This document shows positions 22,446 through 31,880 of a DNA stretch of 64,000 nt, one piece after another; within the stretch, counting starts at the first letter, position 1, and each line of letters opens with the position of its first letter. Location of the stretch: the NCBI GenBank assembly GCA_022925895.1, contig JAKSYS010000064.1:1-64000 (forward strand), written 5' to 3'. The translations under genes were made by a program, and so were the position numbers. The notes below the pieces were generated by a model. It saw only the letters and a list, made by a program, of their open reading frames with translations, was not told the origin of the DNA and did no database searches. The DNA comes from Fragilaria crotonensis (taxonomy: Eukaryota > Bacillariophyta > Fragilariophyceae > Fragilariales > Fragilariaceae).

Positions 22446-23345
22446 TTACACACGTCTGCGACCGCCCATCATCAAGGATTTGGTGGGGCCTGGCGTGGTG
22501 CCACCACCTGACACCGGAGACGAGGTTGGGCTCTTCTTCACGGACTTGGTAGGCGCTGGTGTGTCATCTGACACAGGAGCAGGGATTGGAGCAGGGATTG
22601 GAGCAGGGATTGGAGCAGGGATTGGAGCAGGGATTGGAGCAGGGACTGGAGCAGTTGTTGGGTTCTTCTTCACGGACTTGGTGGGAGCTGGAGTAGCAGG
22701 TTCGACAGGCGGTTCGACAGGCGGTTCGACAGGCGGTTCGACAGGAGGTTCGACAGGAGGTTCGACAGGAGGTTCGACAGGAGCTTCGACAGGAGGTTCG
22801 ACAGGGGGCTCCACAGGGGGCTCCACAGGGGGCTCCACAGGGGGCTCCACAGGGGGCTCCACAGGGGGCTCCACAGGGGGCTCCACAGGGGGCTCCACAG
22901 GGGGCTCCACAGGGGGCTCCACAGGGGGCTCCACAGGGGGCTCCACAGGGGGCTCGACTGGCGGCTCGACTGGCGGCTCGAATGGTGGCTCAAAAGGCGC
23001 GAAGATTGGTGGCTCAAAAGGAGGTTCCACTGGTGACTCAACAGGAGGTTCCACTGGTGGCTCAACAGGAGGTTCCACTGGTGGCTCAACAGGAGGTTCG
23101 ACTGGTGGCTCAACAGGAGGTTCCACTGGTGGCTCAACAGGAGGTTCGACTGGTGGCTCAACAGGAGGTTCCGTTGGTGCCTCGACAGGAGGCAAGGATC
23201 CATCAGTACTGAGCAGGCGGTTCCAGTAGTTCTGGTCGTCCTTGAAAAGAGTATTGGTATTTGACTCCTTTACGTTGTTAGCTGTGGTGAAGTCTGATGA
23301 CGCAGCGAGGATGGCAGAAGCCAAGACAAAGGAGCTGAATCTCAT
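22446..23345 (-). CDS. Secreted Pro/Val/Glu-repeat protein with RxL site (paralogue 2)
   Basis: 299 residues from the Met at 23345, which starts a signal peptide nearly identical to paralogue 1 (MRFSSFVLASAILAAS...). It has the same NTLFKDDQNYWNRLLSTDGS block with the R-L-L site, then PPVEAPTEPP and a P-P-V-E array with the same PFEPPIFAPFEPPFEPP interruption. The tail has APTKSVKK, then a second small repeat (PAPIPAPIPAPI...), then the APTKSVKK and GGRRRV ending shared with paralogue 1. It lies about 2 kb from paralogue 1 on the same strand, and both flanks are homologous, so the pair is a tandem gene duplication. A role in the wall or extracellular matrix is inferred from the signal peptide, the R-x-L site and the K-x-x-K motifs. 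Confidence 0.8.
   Translation of the reverse strand: MRFSSFVLASAILAASSDFTTANNVKESNTNTLFKDDQNYWNRLLSTDGSLPPVEAPTEPPVEPPVEPPVEPPVEPPVEPPVEPPVEPPVEPPVEPPVEPPVESPVEPPFEPPIFAPFEPPFEPPVEPPVEPPVEPPVEPPVEPPVEPPVEPPVEPPVEPPVEPPVEPPVEPPVEPPVEPPVEPPVEAPVEPPVEPPVEPPVEPPVEPPVEPPVEPATPAPTKSVKKNPTTAPVPAPIPAPIPAPIPAPIPAPIPAPVSDDTPAPTKSVKKSPTSSPVSGGGTTPGPTKSLMMGGRRRV
22576..22650. repeat. 12-bp repeat coding PAPI units in paralogue 2
   Basis: About six tandem copies of GGAGCAGGGATT encode Pro-Ala-Pro-Ile on the minus strand. Paralogue 1 has only one or two related units here, so the array expanded after duplication. Confidence 0.85.
22702..23190. repeat. 12-bp coding minisatellite in paralogue 2
   Basis: The array structure matches paralogue 1. 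A GGGGGCTCCACA run lies at about 22805-22955, the interruption at about 22978-23020, and GGTTCCACTGGTGGCTCAAC-type 24-bp units follow to about 23170. Unit counts differ from paralogue 1. Confidence 0.9.
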
Positions 23346-24085
23346 GGTTGCTGGTAGAAAACTGCTGGTATCTGCTCGTTCGAAGTTTTGTTTTGTGAGC
23401 ATAGTTGGATGAGATCGGACTTCGGTCACACCTTTCCTGCTATCGCCAATACTTGCGTGACAGTCGCTTGGTCCAAAAACGAAGCTATTAACGGCTGAAT
23501 ACGCGTTCGGAAATTCCACTATGCTTCACTGAGTCAAGCGAGTATGACATGCGGAAGGTAATTCATAAGAATTAGAAGTAAATATATTTGAATGCTTCCA
23601 GTAGAATCGTTTCGGTAACGAAATCATTATCAGTTTTGAGATGCGCGAGGCCGTCGGGATCTCCATGGTTGCGAACGCCTACATTAACGTCGTGCGATCA
23701 CGTATGCCATACTGCCTACTGCCATACAGGATGCAGAGTGAGGTCCGGTAAAATGACGTTTCTTCTCGTTGCTTCTACATGCAATTAACATTCAATTAAC
23801 ACCAAGCAGAGGTGCGTGGTTTGACCTTCCCAGCAAGTACTCGTAGTGGACATACTGGTACAAGCATGTACAATTGCACTGTCGTGTACTGTACAATACA
23901 AGCTCATGTAGCGGTATGATAGCTATCATCCTATCATAGCACAAGTTCTGTACGCTTGGAGCACCCGGAGAGTTTTGTTCGGATTCCATTAGATGCCCTG
24001 AAAAGACGTCAATCGCCTGCTACAACTACTCGCGTACTCGTCCTTGTACGATACCTGAGACCTGAGGCCTCTTCAGTGAAGAGGC
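23346..24085. other. Upstream region of paralogue 2 and intergenic DNA
   Basis: The first ~160 bp are homologous to the upstream region of paralogue 1. A copy of the dispersed block lies at 23745-23830 (GTCCGGTAAAATGACGTTTC). No other gene is seen. Confidence 0.5.
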
Positions 24086-24089
24086 CTGC

Positions 24090-24540
24090 TAAACTTCGCG
24101 TTAACTTATGTCACTAGCACCAACACTAACTCCCAAAGCAAATATCGGTGCGGGAGCTTCTGTAAATGAGTCTCAAGCTTTTGATGATGGAGTAAATGCC
24201 AGTTTTGGATTTTTCAACAAACGCTTGAGACTCATTGACAGAAGCTCGTCCGGTAACGAAAGTCGATGCTGGGGTTGTTATATTGCAACTGATCAGCTCA
24301 GAACATGATGTTCTTCTGATTTGTGTAACTACAACACTAGTAGATAACATGTGATGGCATCCTAAACTCCACGTTAACTTATGTTGCTAACTCCAACACT
24401 AACTCCCAAAGCGAATATTGTTGCAGGAGCTTCTGTAAATGAGTTTCAGGCTTTTGATGATTTACGTTGCGGGAGCTTCTGTAAATGAGTTTCAGGCTTT
24501 TGATGATGGAGTAAATGCCAGTTTTGGATTTTTCAAAATC
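24090..24540. repeat. Direct repeats with internal palindrome
   Basis: A unit running GTTAACTTATGT..CTA...CCAACACTAACTCCCAAAGC and on through GGAGCTTCTGTAAATGAGT.TCA to CAGTTTTGGATTTTTCAA occurs at about 24094-24212 and about 24371-24535. An extra partial copy is inserted in the second. In the first copy, GCTTCTGTAAATGAGTCTCAAGC faces its own inverse (GCTTGAGACTCATTGACAGAAGC) about 35 bp later and could fold. Confidence 0.8.
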
Positions 24541-24663
24541 AAAAATTGATTGAGTATTGATCATTTTTGTGTTTTTTTGTTAGCATTTTGGCATCATAAT
24601 TGAATTGTCAAGAAGTCAATGACCATAAAGGTTTAGAGGACCTCAGGATGCCATCAAAACAAT

Positions 24664-24806
24664 CCATACACACCTAACAAAACACAACAGTACAATTCTG
24701 CATAATATTTATGTCTGACTGCAGAATATTCATTTCCATACACACCTAACAAAACACAACAGTACAATTCTGCATAATATAAATGTCTGACTGCAGAATA
24801 TTCATT
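24664..24806. repeat. Two tandem copies of a 72-bp unit
   Basis: Copies start at 24664 and 24736 (CCATACACACCTAACAAAAC) and are almost identical, differing mainly at TATTTATG versus TATAAATG. The duplication is recent. Confidence 0.9.
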
Positions 24807-24953
24807 TGAGTGAAATCCCCTGTATCAGCTATTGTGGCATATTACCCACATAATTGCACACTAGTCAATGGGTGTATATACCCACTTCAATCAAAGGATA
24901 CCGCCAGTATCATCAATGAAAACTTGACAAACCCTGGCAGAACATTTTGTCTG

Positions 24954-26030
24954 CATTTATATTGTAGCCCTCAGATTTTGCATTACAATGGGGTCCCTGC
25001 ACCGTTTATATTTGGGGCTTGTGCATTGACTTGTGTTTCAACCAGTAAGTAAGCTCACTACAAACAATCCTAGGGTGTCAAAAACATTTCTGATACACCC
25101 TTTACAATCCTTGACAGAAGATTTGTCCTGCAACTCCAATGCAGCCCTCAGATTTTGCATTGCAATGGGGACCCCGCACCCTTAATAGCTATATGGGGCT
25201 TGTGCATTGACTTGTGTTTCAAACAATAAGAAAGCTCACTACAAACAATCCTAGGGTGTCAAAATTTTTTTTGATACACCCTTAACAATCCTTGACCAAA
25301 GATTTGTTCTGCATCTTAAAAGAAAAATTACAATGCTGGCGTCTACCGTTGTTGATCATACTCTACCTCACCTTCCGTCCGTTTGTCTACCAACGTTTCT
25401 GTGAGTCACACTTTGGTTCTCTTTTGCACGATTGAGTCACGCTTTGCGTTTGCGTTCTTGTTAGTGTTTGCGTCATTGTTCTTCGGTCATTGTCAAATGT
25501 TCCGCGGACATATTGATGGGAAGCGCAATTGCCAGCCGACCTCAGAAGAGAACACAAACTGGTGCATCACCAAATCTACATTTTACATGCTTTATATTTC
25601 ATTATGTATACTTGGGATTCAGTATCTTTCAACAAATCATTCTACCCTGTGATTCTGAAGAACGAGTAACAAAGAACAATCAAGGAACAACCAAAGAACA
25701 GAAAGAACAAGGAAAGTGCAGCTTCAGAGTTCTCATTTGGTCATTCCAAATTCATTTTCTTCATGTTTTCATGCTCTCACAATTAGTCTATTGCAGAATA
25801 TAACACACCTACTAATTATTTTAAGTAATTTGTCGTTTTGAGCCCTTCTTCGTCACCCCATCGCCTCGAATAAAACTTTACATCTCCAATGCAGCCCGCA
25901 GATTTTGCAATACAAAGGGGACCCCACACCCTGTATATTTGGGGCTTGTGCATTGACTTGTGATTCAACCAATAAGTAAACTCACTACAAGAAATCCTAG
26001 GGTGTCATGAACATCACCAATGCAACTGAA
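24954..26030. repeat. Tandem ~183-bp repeat, three copies, split by an insertion
   Basis: Copy 1 (about 24954-25135) and copy 2 (about 25136-25316) are adjacent. Copy 3 (about 25881-26010) is separated by 564 bp. Each has GCAGCCC.CAGATTTTGCA, then GGGGCTTGTGCATTGACTTG and CTCACTACAA..AATCCTAGGGTGTCA. Divergence between copies is moderate. Confidence 0.88.
25317..25880. mobile_element. 564-bp insertion of unknown family in the tandem repeat
   Basis: The sequence between copies 2 and 3 of the ~183-bp repeat is flanked by CATCT on both sides (25312-25316 and 25881-25885). Removing the insert and one CATCT restores a junction that aligns with the copy 1/copy 2 junction. This is therefore an insertion with a 5-bp target duplication. 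Its ends (TAAAAG... and ...ACTTTA) are only weakly inverted and it has no TG/CA termini. It contains no transposase. A short open stretch (25383-25652) shows no features. It could be a non-autonomous DNA element or a solo terminal repeat of an unseen family. Confidence 0.75.
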
Positions 26031-26340
26031 TGAAACATTCTTTACAGGATCACCTTCCACATCTCCAAGTCTGACTGCAGAGGACTCTGCGAGGTATGCA
26101 GTGCCTTCGATCAGAGCACACAAACAGGCAGCAAATCCAACCAGCATAGAATTCCATTGCTGCTAATGATGATCCTGCATCTTTCAGCAGCATGAAACCA
26201 AGCTCCTTCTTGGCCTGAACCTGTCGAGGACTTTGCAGTAGGTGAGGAAACAAGGTGTGGAGATATTCTCATCCCACACTGGTGCTGCTCCTACTAAAGT
26301 GGTTATGTATGATGAAGAACCACCCCTACCCAACAGTGCA
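26031..26340. other. Intergenic, no gene seen
   Basis: Nothing recognisable beyond weak open stretches on the minus strand. Confidence 0.4.
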
Positions 26341-26790
26341 TGACATTGGGGCCCGTTAGCCGCAGCCGGCCGGAAACCGTGGGCCGGCCATGATTTCGGG
26401 CGGCTGCGGTCCATGTATTTAGGTCCCGGCCGTTCGGCCCATCGCGGGTCAAGGGCAGATCACCTGCCATTTTTCACGGTTACGGTCGTGGTTGCTTATT
26501 ACGTACTGTTAGTACAGTACTGTGTACTATGTTTGTACTATGTTTGTACTATGTTTGTACTATGTTTGTACTATGTTTGTACTATGTTTGTACTATGTTT
26601 GTACTATGTTTGTACTATGTACTGTACTTCCGTGCAACTGCGGCCAGGTACGGGTACAGGCAGTGACAGTCCTGCAGCGGCCCAGTGCGGGCAGGGACTG
26701 TCGGACTGCGGACGGGTACGGCCGGCTGCGGCCATAAGCCTCTGCAAAAAATCGGCCGGCTGCGGGTTCGGGTACCAGGTATCGTTTTTA
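26341..26790. repeat. GC-rich blocks flanking an 11-bp minisatellite
   Basis: Two GC-rich blocks (about 26345-26455 and 26630-26780) are built from GGCCGGC, GCTGCGG and CGGGTACGG words and stand out from the AT-rich surroundings. Between them, about 26520-26622 is a near-perfect tandem array of TACTATGTTTG, roughly nine units. The repeating Cys/Tyr/Val peptide it could encode is a by-product. Confidence 0.85.
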
Positions 26791-28460
26791 TGTCAGATGT
26801 CATGCACTGCTACCCAAAACACACAAGTTAAACACATCAATGACCATGACAGAACCATTTTACTAGGTGAATTAGGTCCCAAAGTGCAAAATTTTTGCAC
26901 CTACTAAGTATATACATGACTTTCTATGCTAAGTGAGTATAGGATACTAGCTAACCTCCAAAAAGGGACGTACTGGGAAGCCCTGCTCTTCACGTTCTCC
27001 CGTCATACAGTACTCCAGTACAACAGTATTGTTCAGAAATCATGCTGATTGGTACAGCTTGACGTCATTTCCCTGCATTCAAATCGGATCTGTGTCCATC
27101 AAATTATTCTTCTGTAAAGTCTGTCGGATTTGTTGTGCAGACTCAAAAACAGAATAATCAAATATGATATTAAGTAATTTCAAGAAACCGTCCCTTTTAT
27201 CATCTGCTCCTGTCTTCCAGCAGACATAAACGGGTATAAAATAAGAGATTTTGGGTTTTACAAGCTCGGAGGTCACGTCATACTGCATGAGTGAGATAAC
27301 GCTCTAAAACACTTGTAATTCGATGTGCCTTCATGAAGATTAGTATTGACACAACGTTTCAAAGGCGTCTGTGGAACAAGTGGTTGCCCGCCGAGACTTG
27401 GGTAGAAGTACTTACAAAGTCCAACCTAATTGATCCAACATTGATGTCATCAATAAGTGTTGGGACTTGTAATTCAGCAATGAGAAGGAGTGATGGAGGC
27501 TTTGATGGTCAAATGATGTTGCGGTACGATGGAACCAACACAACCGGGATATTTAGACTGAAATTTCAGCACACTGCGTATTACTTGGTGACTGACAAAC
27601 AAACAAATCTCTTATCCGCTGCTTGATCGTCAGAAGCGGGAGGCGGGAGGATCATCAGTTGCCAAGAGAAGCACTGAGCTTCTACATCCACATTCAGCGG
27701 CACCTTCTGCTAGCAAACGTCAGAAGGAAGGAAATCACGATGCGATTTCTGTTGCTAGTTGCTAGTACTGAATATCAAGAACTTTTGACAACAACTCCCG
27801 TTAACATAAGTCTGAATATGGCCTCCACTACTGTCACAGCAACCATCATGAGTAGTACAAAAAGTACTAGTAGAAGTCAACACAAAATATACTGATTTCT
27901 TTGTCATCCTGTTGGAACAGTCAAGATGCAAAGATGTCAGATGGGAGCAAAGATTATCCAGATCACGGCCCTGTCAATCACATTTCTCCACCTGTTCTTG
28001 CTATAGTGTACTGATTGTAGAAGCTCCACCCAAACCTAAAGCATATCACTGACATCATCAAATGGTGAATTGAGTTTTTGATCTCTTCCCTTGCTTACCA
28101 ACTTGTGATAAAAACATGAGCAACAAATGGATATGGAAAGAGTGTTGCATGCATGCATGCACGCAGCGTATCCCAATCGGTATTCAACAAGCAACACAGA
28201 ATCGTGCCGTGCGAGATTGGAAGTGCATATTTTGACAGCATGGTAGATTCCCGCATCCCAACCATGCAGTTCAATATGGCAAGCAACCATGGCCATTCTC
28301 CTATCTGAAAAGTATCCCCCATTGCTTAGTAGGAGATTGTTCAAATAGGCGTGAAAAGTCGCATAACCTTGACAGTTGAGTTGGTACATAGCCTTTACCA
28401 TGACAAGCTGATTCCAAAGCTTTAGGGGCAATGGAAGTCGGATATTGAGCGCAAATTGTG
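26791..28460. other. Gene-poor intergenic region
   Basis: An open stretch at 27333-27626 (plus) has some coding-like features (WNKWLPAETWVEVL) but no family I recognise. The rest shows no support for genes. ATGCATGC runs occur near 28145. Confidence 0.35.
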
Positions 28461-28698
28461 GAAATAGAAACACCGATCAAGATTGGCATCTGACAAAATA
28501 AATGTTTTGGCATGAACATAGAATCACTTCATTGAGCAGGATTCCAACATGCTGGCATTGGTTGCATTGTCTAGGATTACATACAATACCCATCGGAAGG
28601 GGGTTCTACACGTTGATAGACATGAAAGAAGCAATTTAGTTGCATCGAGAAAAACATTCTGCAAAACATACTAAGAAAGTGATATCGAGCCACAATGT

Positions 28699-29560
28699 TT
28701 GGGGTGGATATATGTATCACAAATTGAGTTGGAGACAACTCCCGAGTTTGGATATTCATTCATTGATGCCAATGGTGAATCACATGTCAAGTTTCACGTG
28801 GACAATTGCACTAGTCAAGAAAACAAAGACAATGAGCTATTAGTAGCCAAGAATCCTAGAAATACAGTTTGCATGCCACCTGAGTCATCTCCAATTGAGG
28901 TGTTTGGGCAAGATGAGAGTGTCTTTTCTCAGTTTATCTTTCGGATTGGTCCGAATCAAGAGCGTGGACTTTTCCCGGCGTCGCTTGGGGTGGGATTCAT
29001 GATATCGGCATTTGTTTCCAGATATTATTGATTTGGAATGCCATTGACCCTGCACAGCTGGATGAAGTTCATCTCTCGTCAGGGCACGGCACAGACTGTA
29101 TGTTGACAAAGTGGCAGCAACTCAGATTATGTCCACTGCAGCAAAGCCACCACTGAAAGAGTCACCCTGCCCTTCGTTGTTTGCAGCCTGCTCATCGTTG
29201 CAACAAAGGGTGGATACTGGAACTTTTCCACATGGCAACAATGCACTTGGAAGATGTAGCTAGTGGATTGCTTGAAGATTCTTTTACCTGGCTACCATAT
29301 TTTGTTTTCCTTGTTGATTACAGCCAAGAAGGTCATGCTCGAAAGAAGGATGATACTCTCGACGCCTCTGGCATGTCTCGGAGCTTTGACGGAGTTCAAC
29401 CAAAGATACGAAGCTCCAAAATTGTTGATGAATGCCTTGGACCCTTTCAATGCTACACTGAGAGTTGGTGATATCCAATAATGATATATGTCGAAAAGCA
29501 CGATGACGGTCCTTGGTGGATTGCGTCACAGGATGGACGCAAGGCTCGGCAACATGTCAT
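28699..29560 (+). pseudogene. Decayed DDE-type transposase/endonuclease-like gene
   Basis: The first part (28699-29031) reads FIDANGESHVKFHVDN, then CMPPESSPIEVFGQDESVFSQF, then LGVGFMISAFVSR. After frame changes it continues with KGGYWNF, then FHMATMHLEDV, then YFVFLVDYSQEGHARKKDD, MSRSFDGVQPKIR and CLGPF (29181-29471). This order (GQDE.VF, MISAFVSR, LVD.SQ.GHARK.D) recurs in a multicopy DDE-like family that I associate with diatom and oomycete genomes. The Asp in GQDE and in LVDYSQ are plausible metal ligands. The gene is broken by several frameshifts and stops. The family name is from memory and should be treated as tentative. Confidence 0.6.
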
Positions 29561-31605
29561 AGTCCATGCTCCAGTACCTCAGAACCAAACTTCAATTTGC
29601 AAATGCTTTAAGAGATGAGGTGGGTATCACCGTTGACCCCCTTTGCCCAATGAATGAAATCAAAGAGATTGCAAATTGAGATGGCATTGATCTTCAGTAT
29701 CAAAAGGCTCACACATCCAAAGGCTGGCATAGAAAACCAAAAGCAGGACGATTACAAATTCTGCGGGAGAGGGGATGGATCAATCTGTGTGAGTGTACAA
29801 CCTTGTTCAAACAAGACAAGACAGCGGGCAAGTTAGTGAATACCTCACGATCCGCTCACAGTGCTGGTTCTTGAATCCTCATTGCTGTGAGCTCTTATGG
29901 CTCAATGTTCTGACTTGAAGGAAGAAGAAACTGCTTTGCAGTTCCTTGGACAGCAGCAGCTTGGCTTGAGGGTTCTCTTCACTCCAAAGTTCCATTGTGC
30001 ATTTGCGGGAGAGGGCATCAAACATAATTGGGCACATGCTTAGGCCAAAATGAGGATCACTCCACTTTGTGAGAAGGTTTGAGTAAATTTCATCGCGCTT
30101 GTGTTGAAATGCATCTGTCCTGAAACAGTGCTGACAAAGGAGAGGATTAGAAAGTTTTCAGCACCTGCAGTAGCTTACATATGAACTTACTACCACTTGT
30201 CCTCAAGAGATTACGATGCCGCAATACCTGCTGGTGGTGATCCAACAGTACCCACTTTCGGCAACGTTGCTGCAAACAACAACTCTTGTACAAAGAGATT
30301 GAATGATTGATGAAGAAATTCAAGATGCATTGATGCGCACTTGACTTTGACCGCAACTTTGTCAAAGCAGACCTGATTGATCTTACATAACAAAGCTACA
30401 TTCAATGTATGAGTCAATGCATTGTGATGACTATCAATGTGAATGCTCTGATATGCAAAATGCACTCTGAATTAGAACAAGGGTGGAAGATATTGATGAC
30501 GTCTACTATTGAATTTACTGAAGGACAGTGGCAATCGTACTAGAGGCTTCCTTGGGCGTGTTCGTGGTGAAACCAGCCATACTACTAATATATGTATTAT
30601 GTGTTCGTGCATCTATTCCTACGACTGCGGTACATACTATTCCGTACCACCAGCCATTCTATAATTCGCCTCTGCCTGTCACGTAGAGCGTCACAAAAGT
30701 ACTCTACGCTGTGAACAGTGGACCCTGACTACTGAATGTAGACCAACAACGGAGAACCTCGCAGACTCCGCTCACAATTTTACTAGCCATCATTCATTAG
30801 CTCACCAGCACTCTTGCCGGTCTCAGACAATCGTTAGGTATCGAGCACAGGATATCGCAAAGTCAGCAGCTTCCAGCCAGGTACCATATATTCCAACATA
30901 CCGAAGGTAAAGACTTCGTTGCACTCTTGTATCTTTGGATTCATATAATGCATGGTATAATGCGGTATTATACTGTGTATTTGAATGTTAAGTACTCGGA
31001 ATTCGGAATACACAAATAAAACCTCACTCAAATACTGTTGTGTGTTACTGTAGTACTCATCAATGTCGTGCCTCGTGCCTCACCTTTCCATCTCTCACCC
31101 ACCAGGGGAGTGCCTAAGGCAGAGTCCGGACAACAAAACTTCGTACGAAGTTCCAAGGGCACGTAACCAGATGATTTCAGCTTCCATTTTCTTGACCCCG
31201 AGTGTCGTCCGGACAAGAAATTTTAGGCCGATGCTCATCTCAAACAAAAGGTGTTCGCAAAACAGAAATTCACTGCATATTTTGTAGTTTCCATTCCTTA
31301 CAATGGAAAATCACAAAATAACACATGATGCACGTTTTGTGAAGCCGGGTGACATGATCTTTTTTCACAATCCGTGTAACACGGTTTGTTCGGCTCCGGG
31401 TTCGAACAAAATGTGCACAAGAACATCTACTTCGTAGTCTACGACAGTGGTGGTAGTATGCGCCGGATCGTCCAGGAAGGTCCGGCCCAAGCACGTTTCG
31501 CGATTAACAAGATGTATCTTAAGGATGTGCGCGCCAGCCAATGACCGGCCGGCGTGATGAGAGCTTGTTAGGATCTGTGTCGTATCATTCGAGCTGGCAA
31601 GGTTC
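29561..31605. other. Gene-poor intergenic region
   Basis: No supported gene. An open minus-strand stretch at 31610-31365 (VNRETCLGRTFLDDPAHTT) may be an old coding trace but matches nothing I know. Confidence 0.35.
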
Positions 31606-31607
31606 AG

Positions 31608-31880
31608 CAAATGTCAGCAGATTTCTTTTTCATCAGCAAATGTCAGCAGATTTGCTTTTCGTCAGCAAATGTCAGCAAACTTGATTCTCACGTCAGCAAA
31701 CGTCAGAAGATGTCAGCATCACCGTAGCTTTTGTACTGGAAAAAACTCGTTTTCGTCATCATATGTCAGAAAATGTCAGCAGATTCGAATTTCGTCAGCA
31801 GACGTCAGCAAATTCGTTTTTTGTCAGCGGATGTCAGCAGATCTGTCTTTTCGTCAGCAAGTGTCAGCAAAACGACGATG
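31608..31880 (+). repeat. Array of CGTCAGCAAATGTCAGCA-like units
   Basis: About fifteen GTCAG cores occur in 270 bp, arranged as pairs (CGTCAGCAAATGTCAGCAGAT) followed by a T-rich spacer, period near 30 bp. One interruption lies at about 31720-31765. On the minus strand the cores read CTGACG and CTGACA, which resemble bZIP (TGACG) and TALE-type (TGACA) binding words. No gene start lies close enough to call this a promoter. Confidence 0.8.

Noticed and set aside
22480-23229. Long plus-strand GGST reading frame opposite paralogue 2
   Set aside because: Same repeat artefact as above.
24664-26010. Possible CRISPR-like spacing of repeats
   Set aside because: Units are long, adjacent and diverged without unique spacers. 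This is ordinary tandem repetition in a eukaryote.
26413-26907. 164-codon frame with repeated Tyr/Val/Cys peptide
   Set aside because: Produced by the 11-bp TACTATGTTTG minisatellite and adjoining GC-rich blocks.
31380-31410. GGGTTCGAAC, resembling a tRNA B box
   Set aside because: No A box or foldable cloverleaf around it. The similar GGGTTCGAAA near 34070 also fails.
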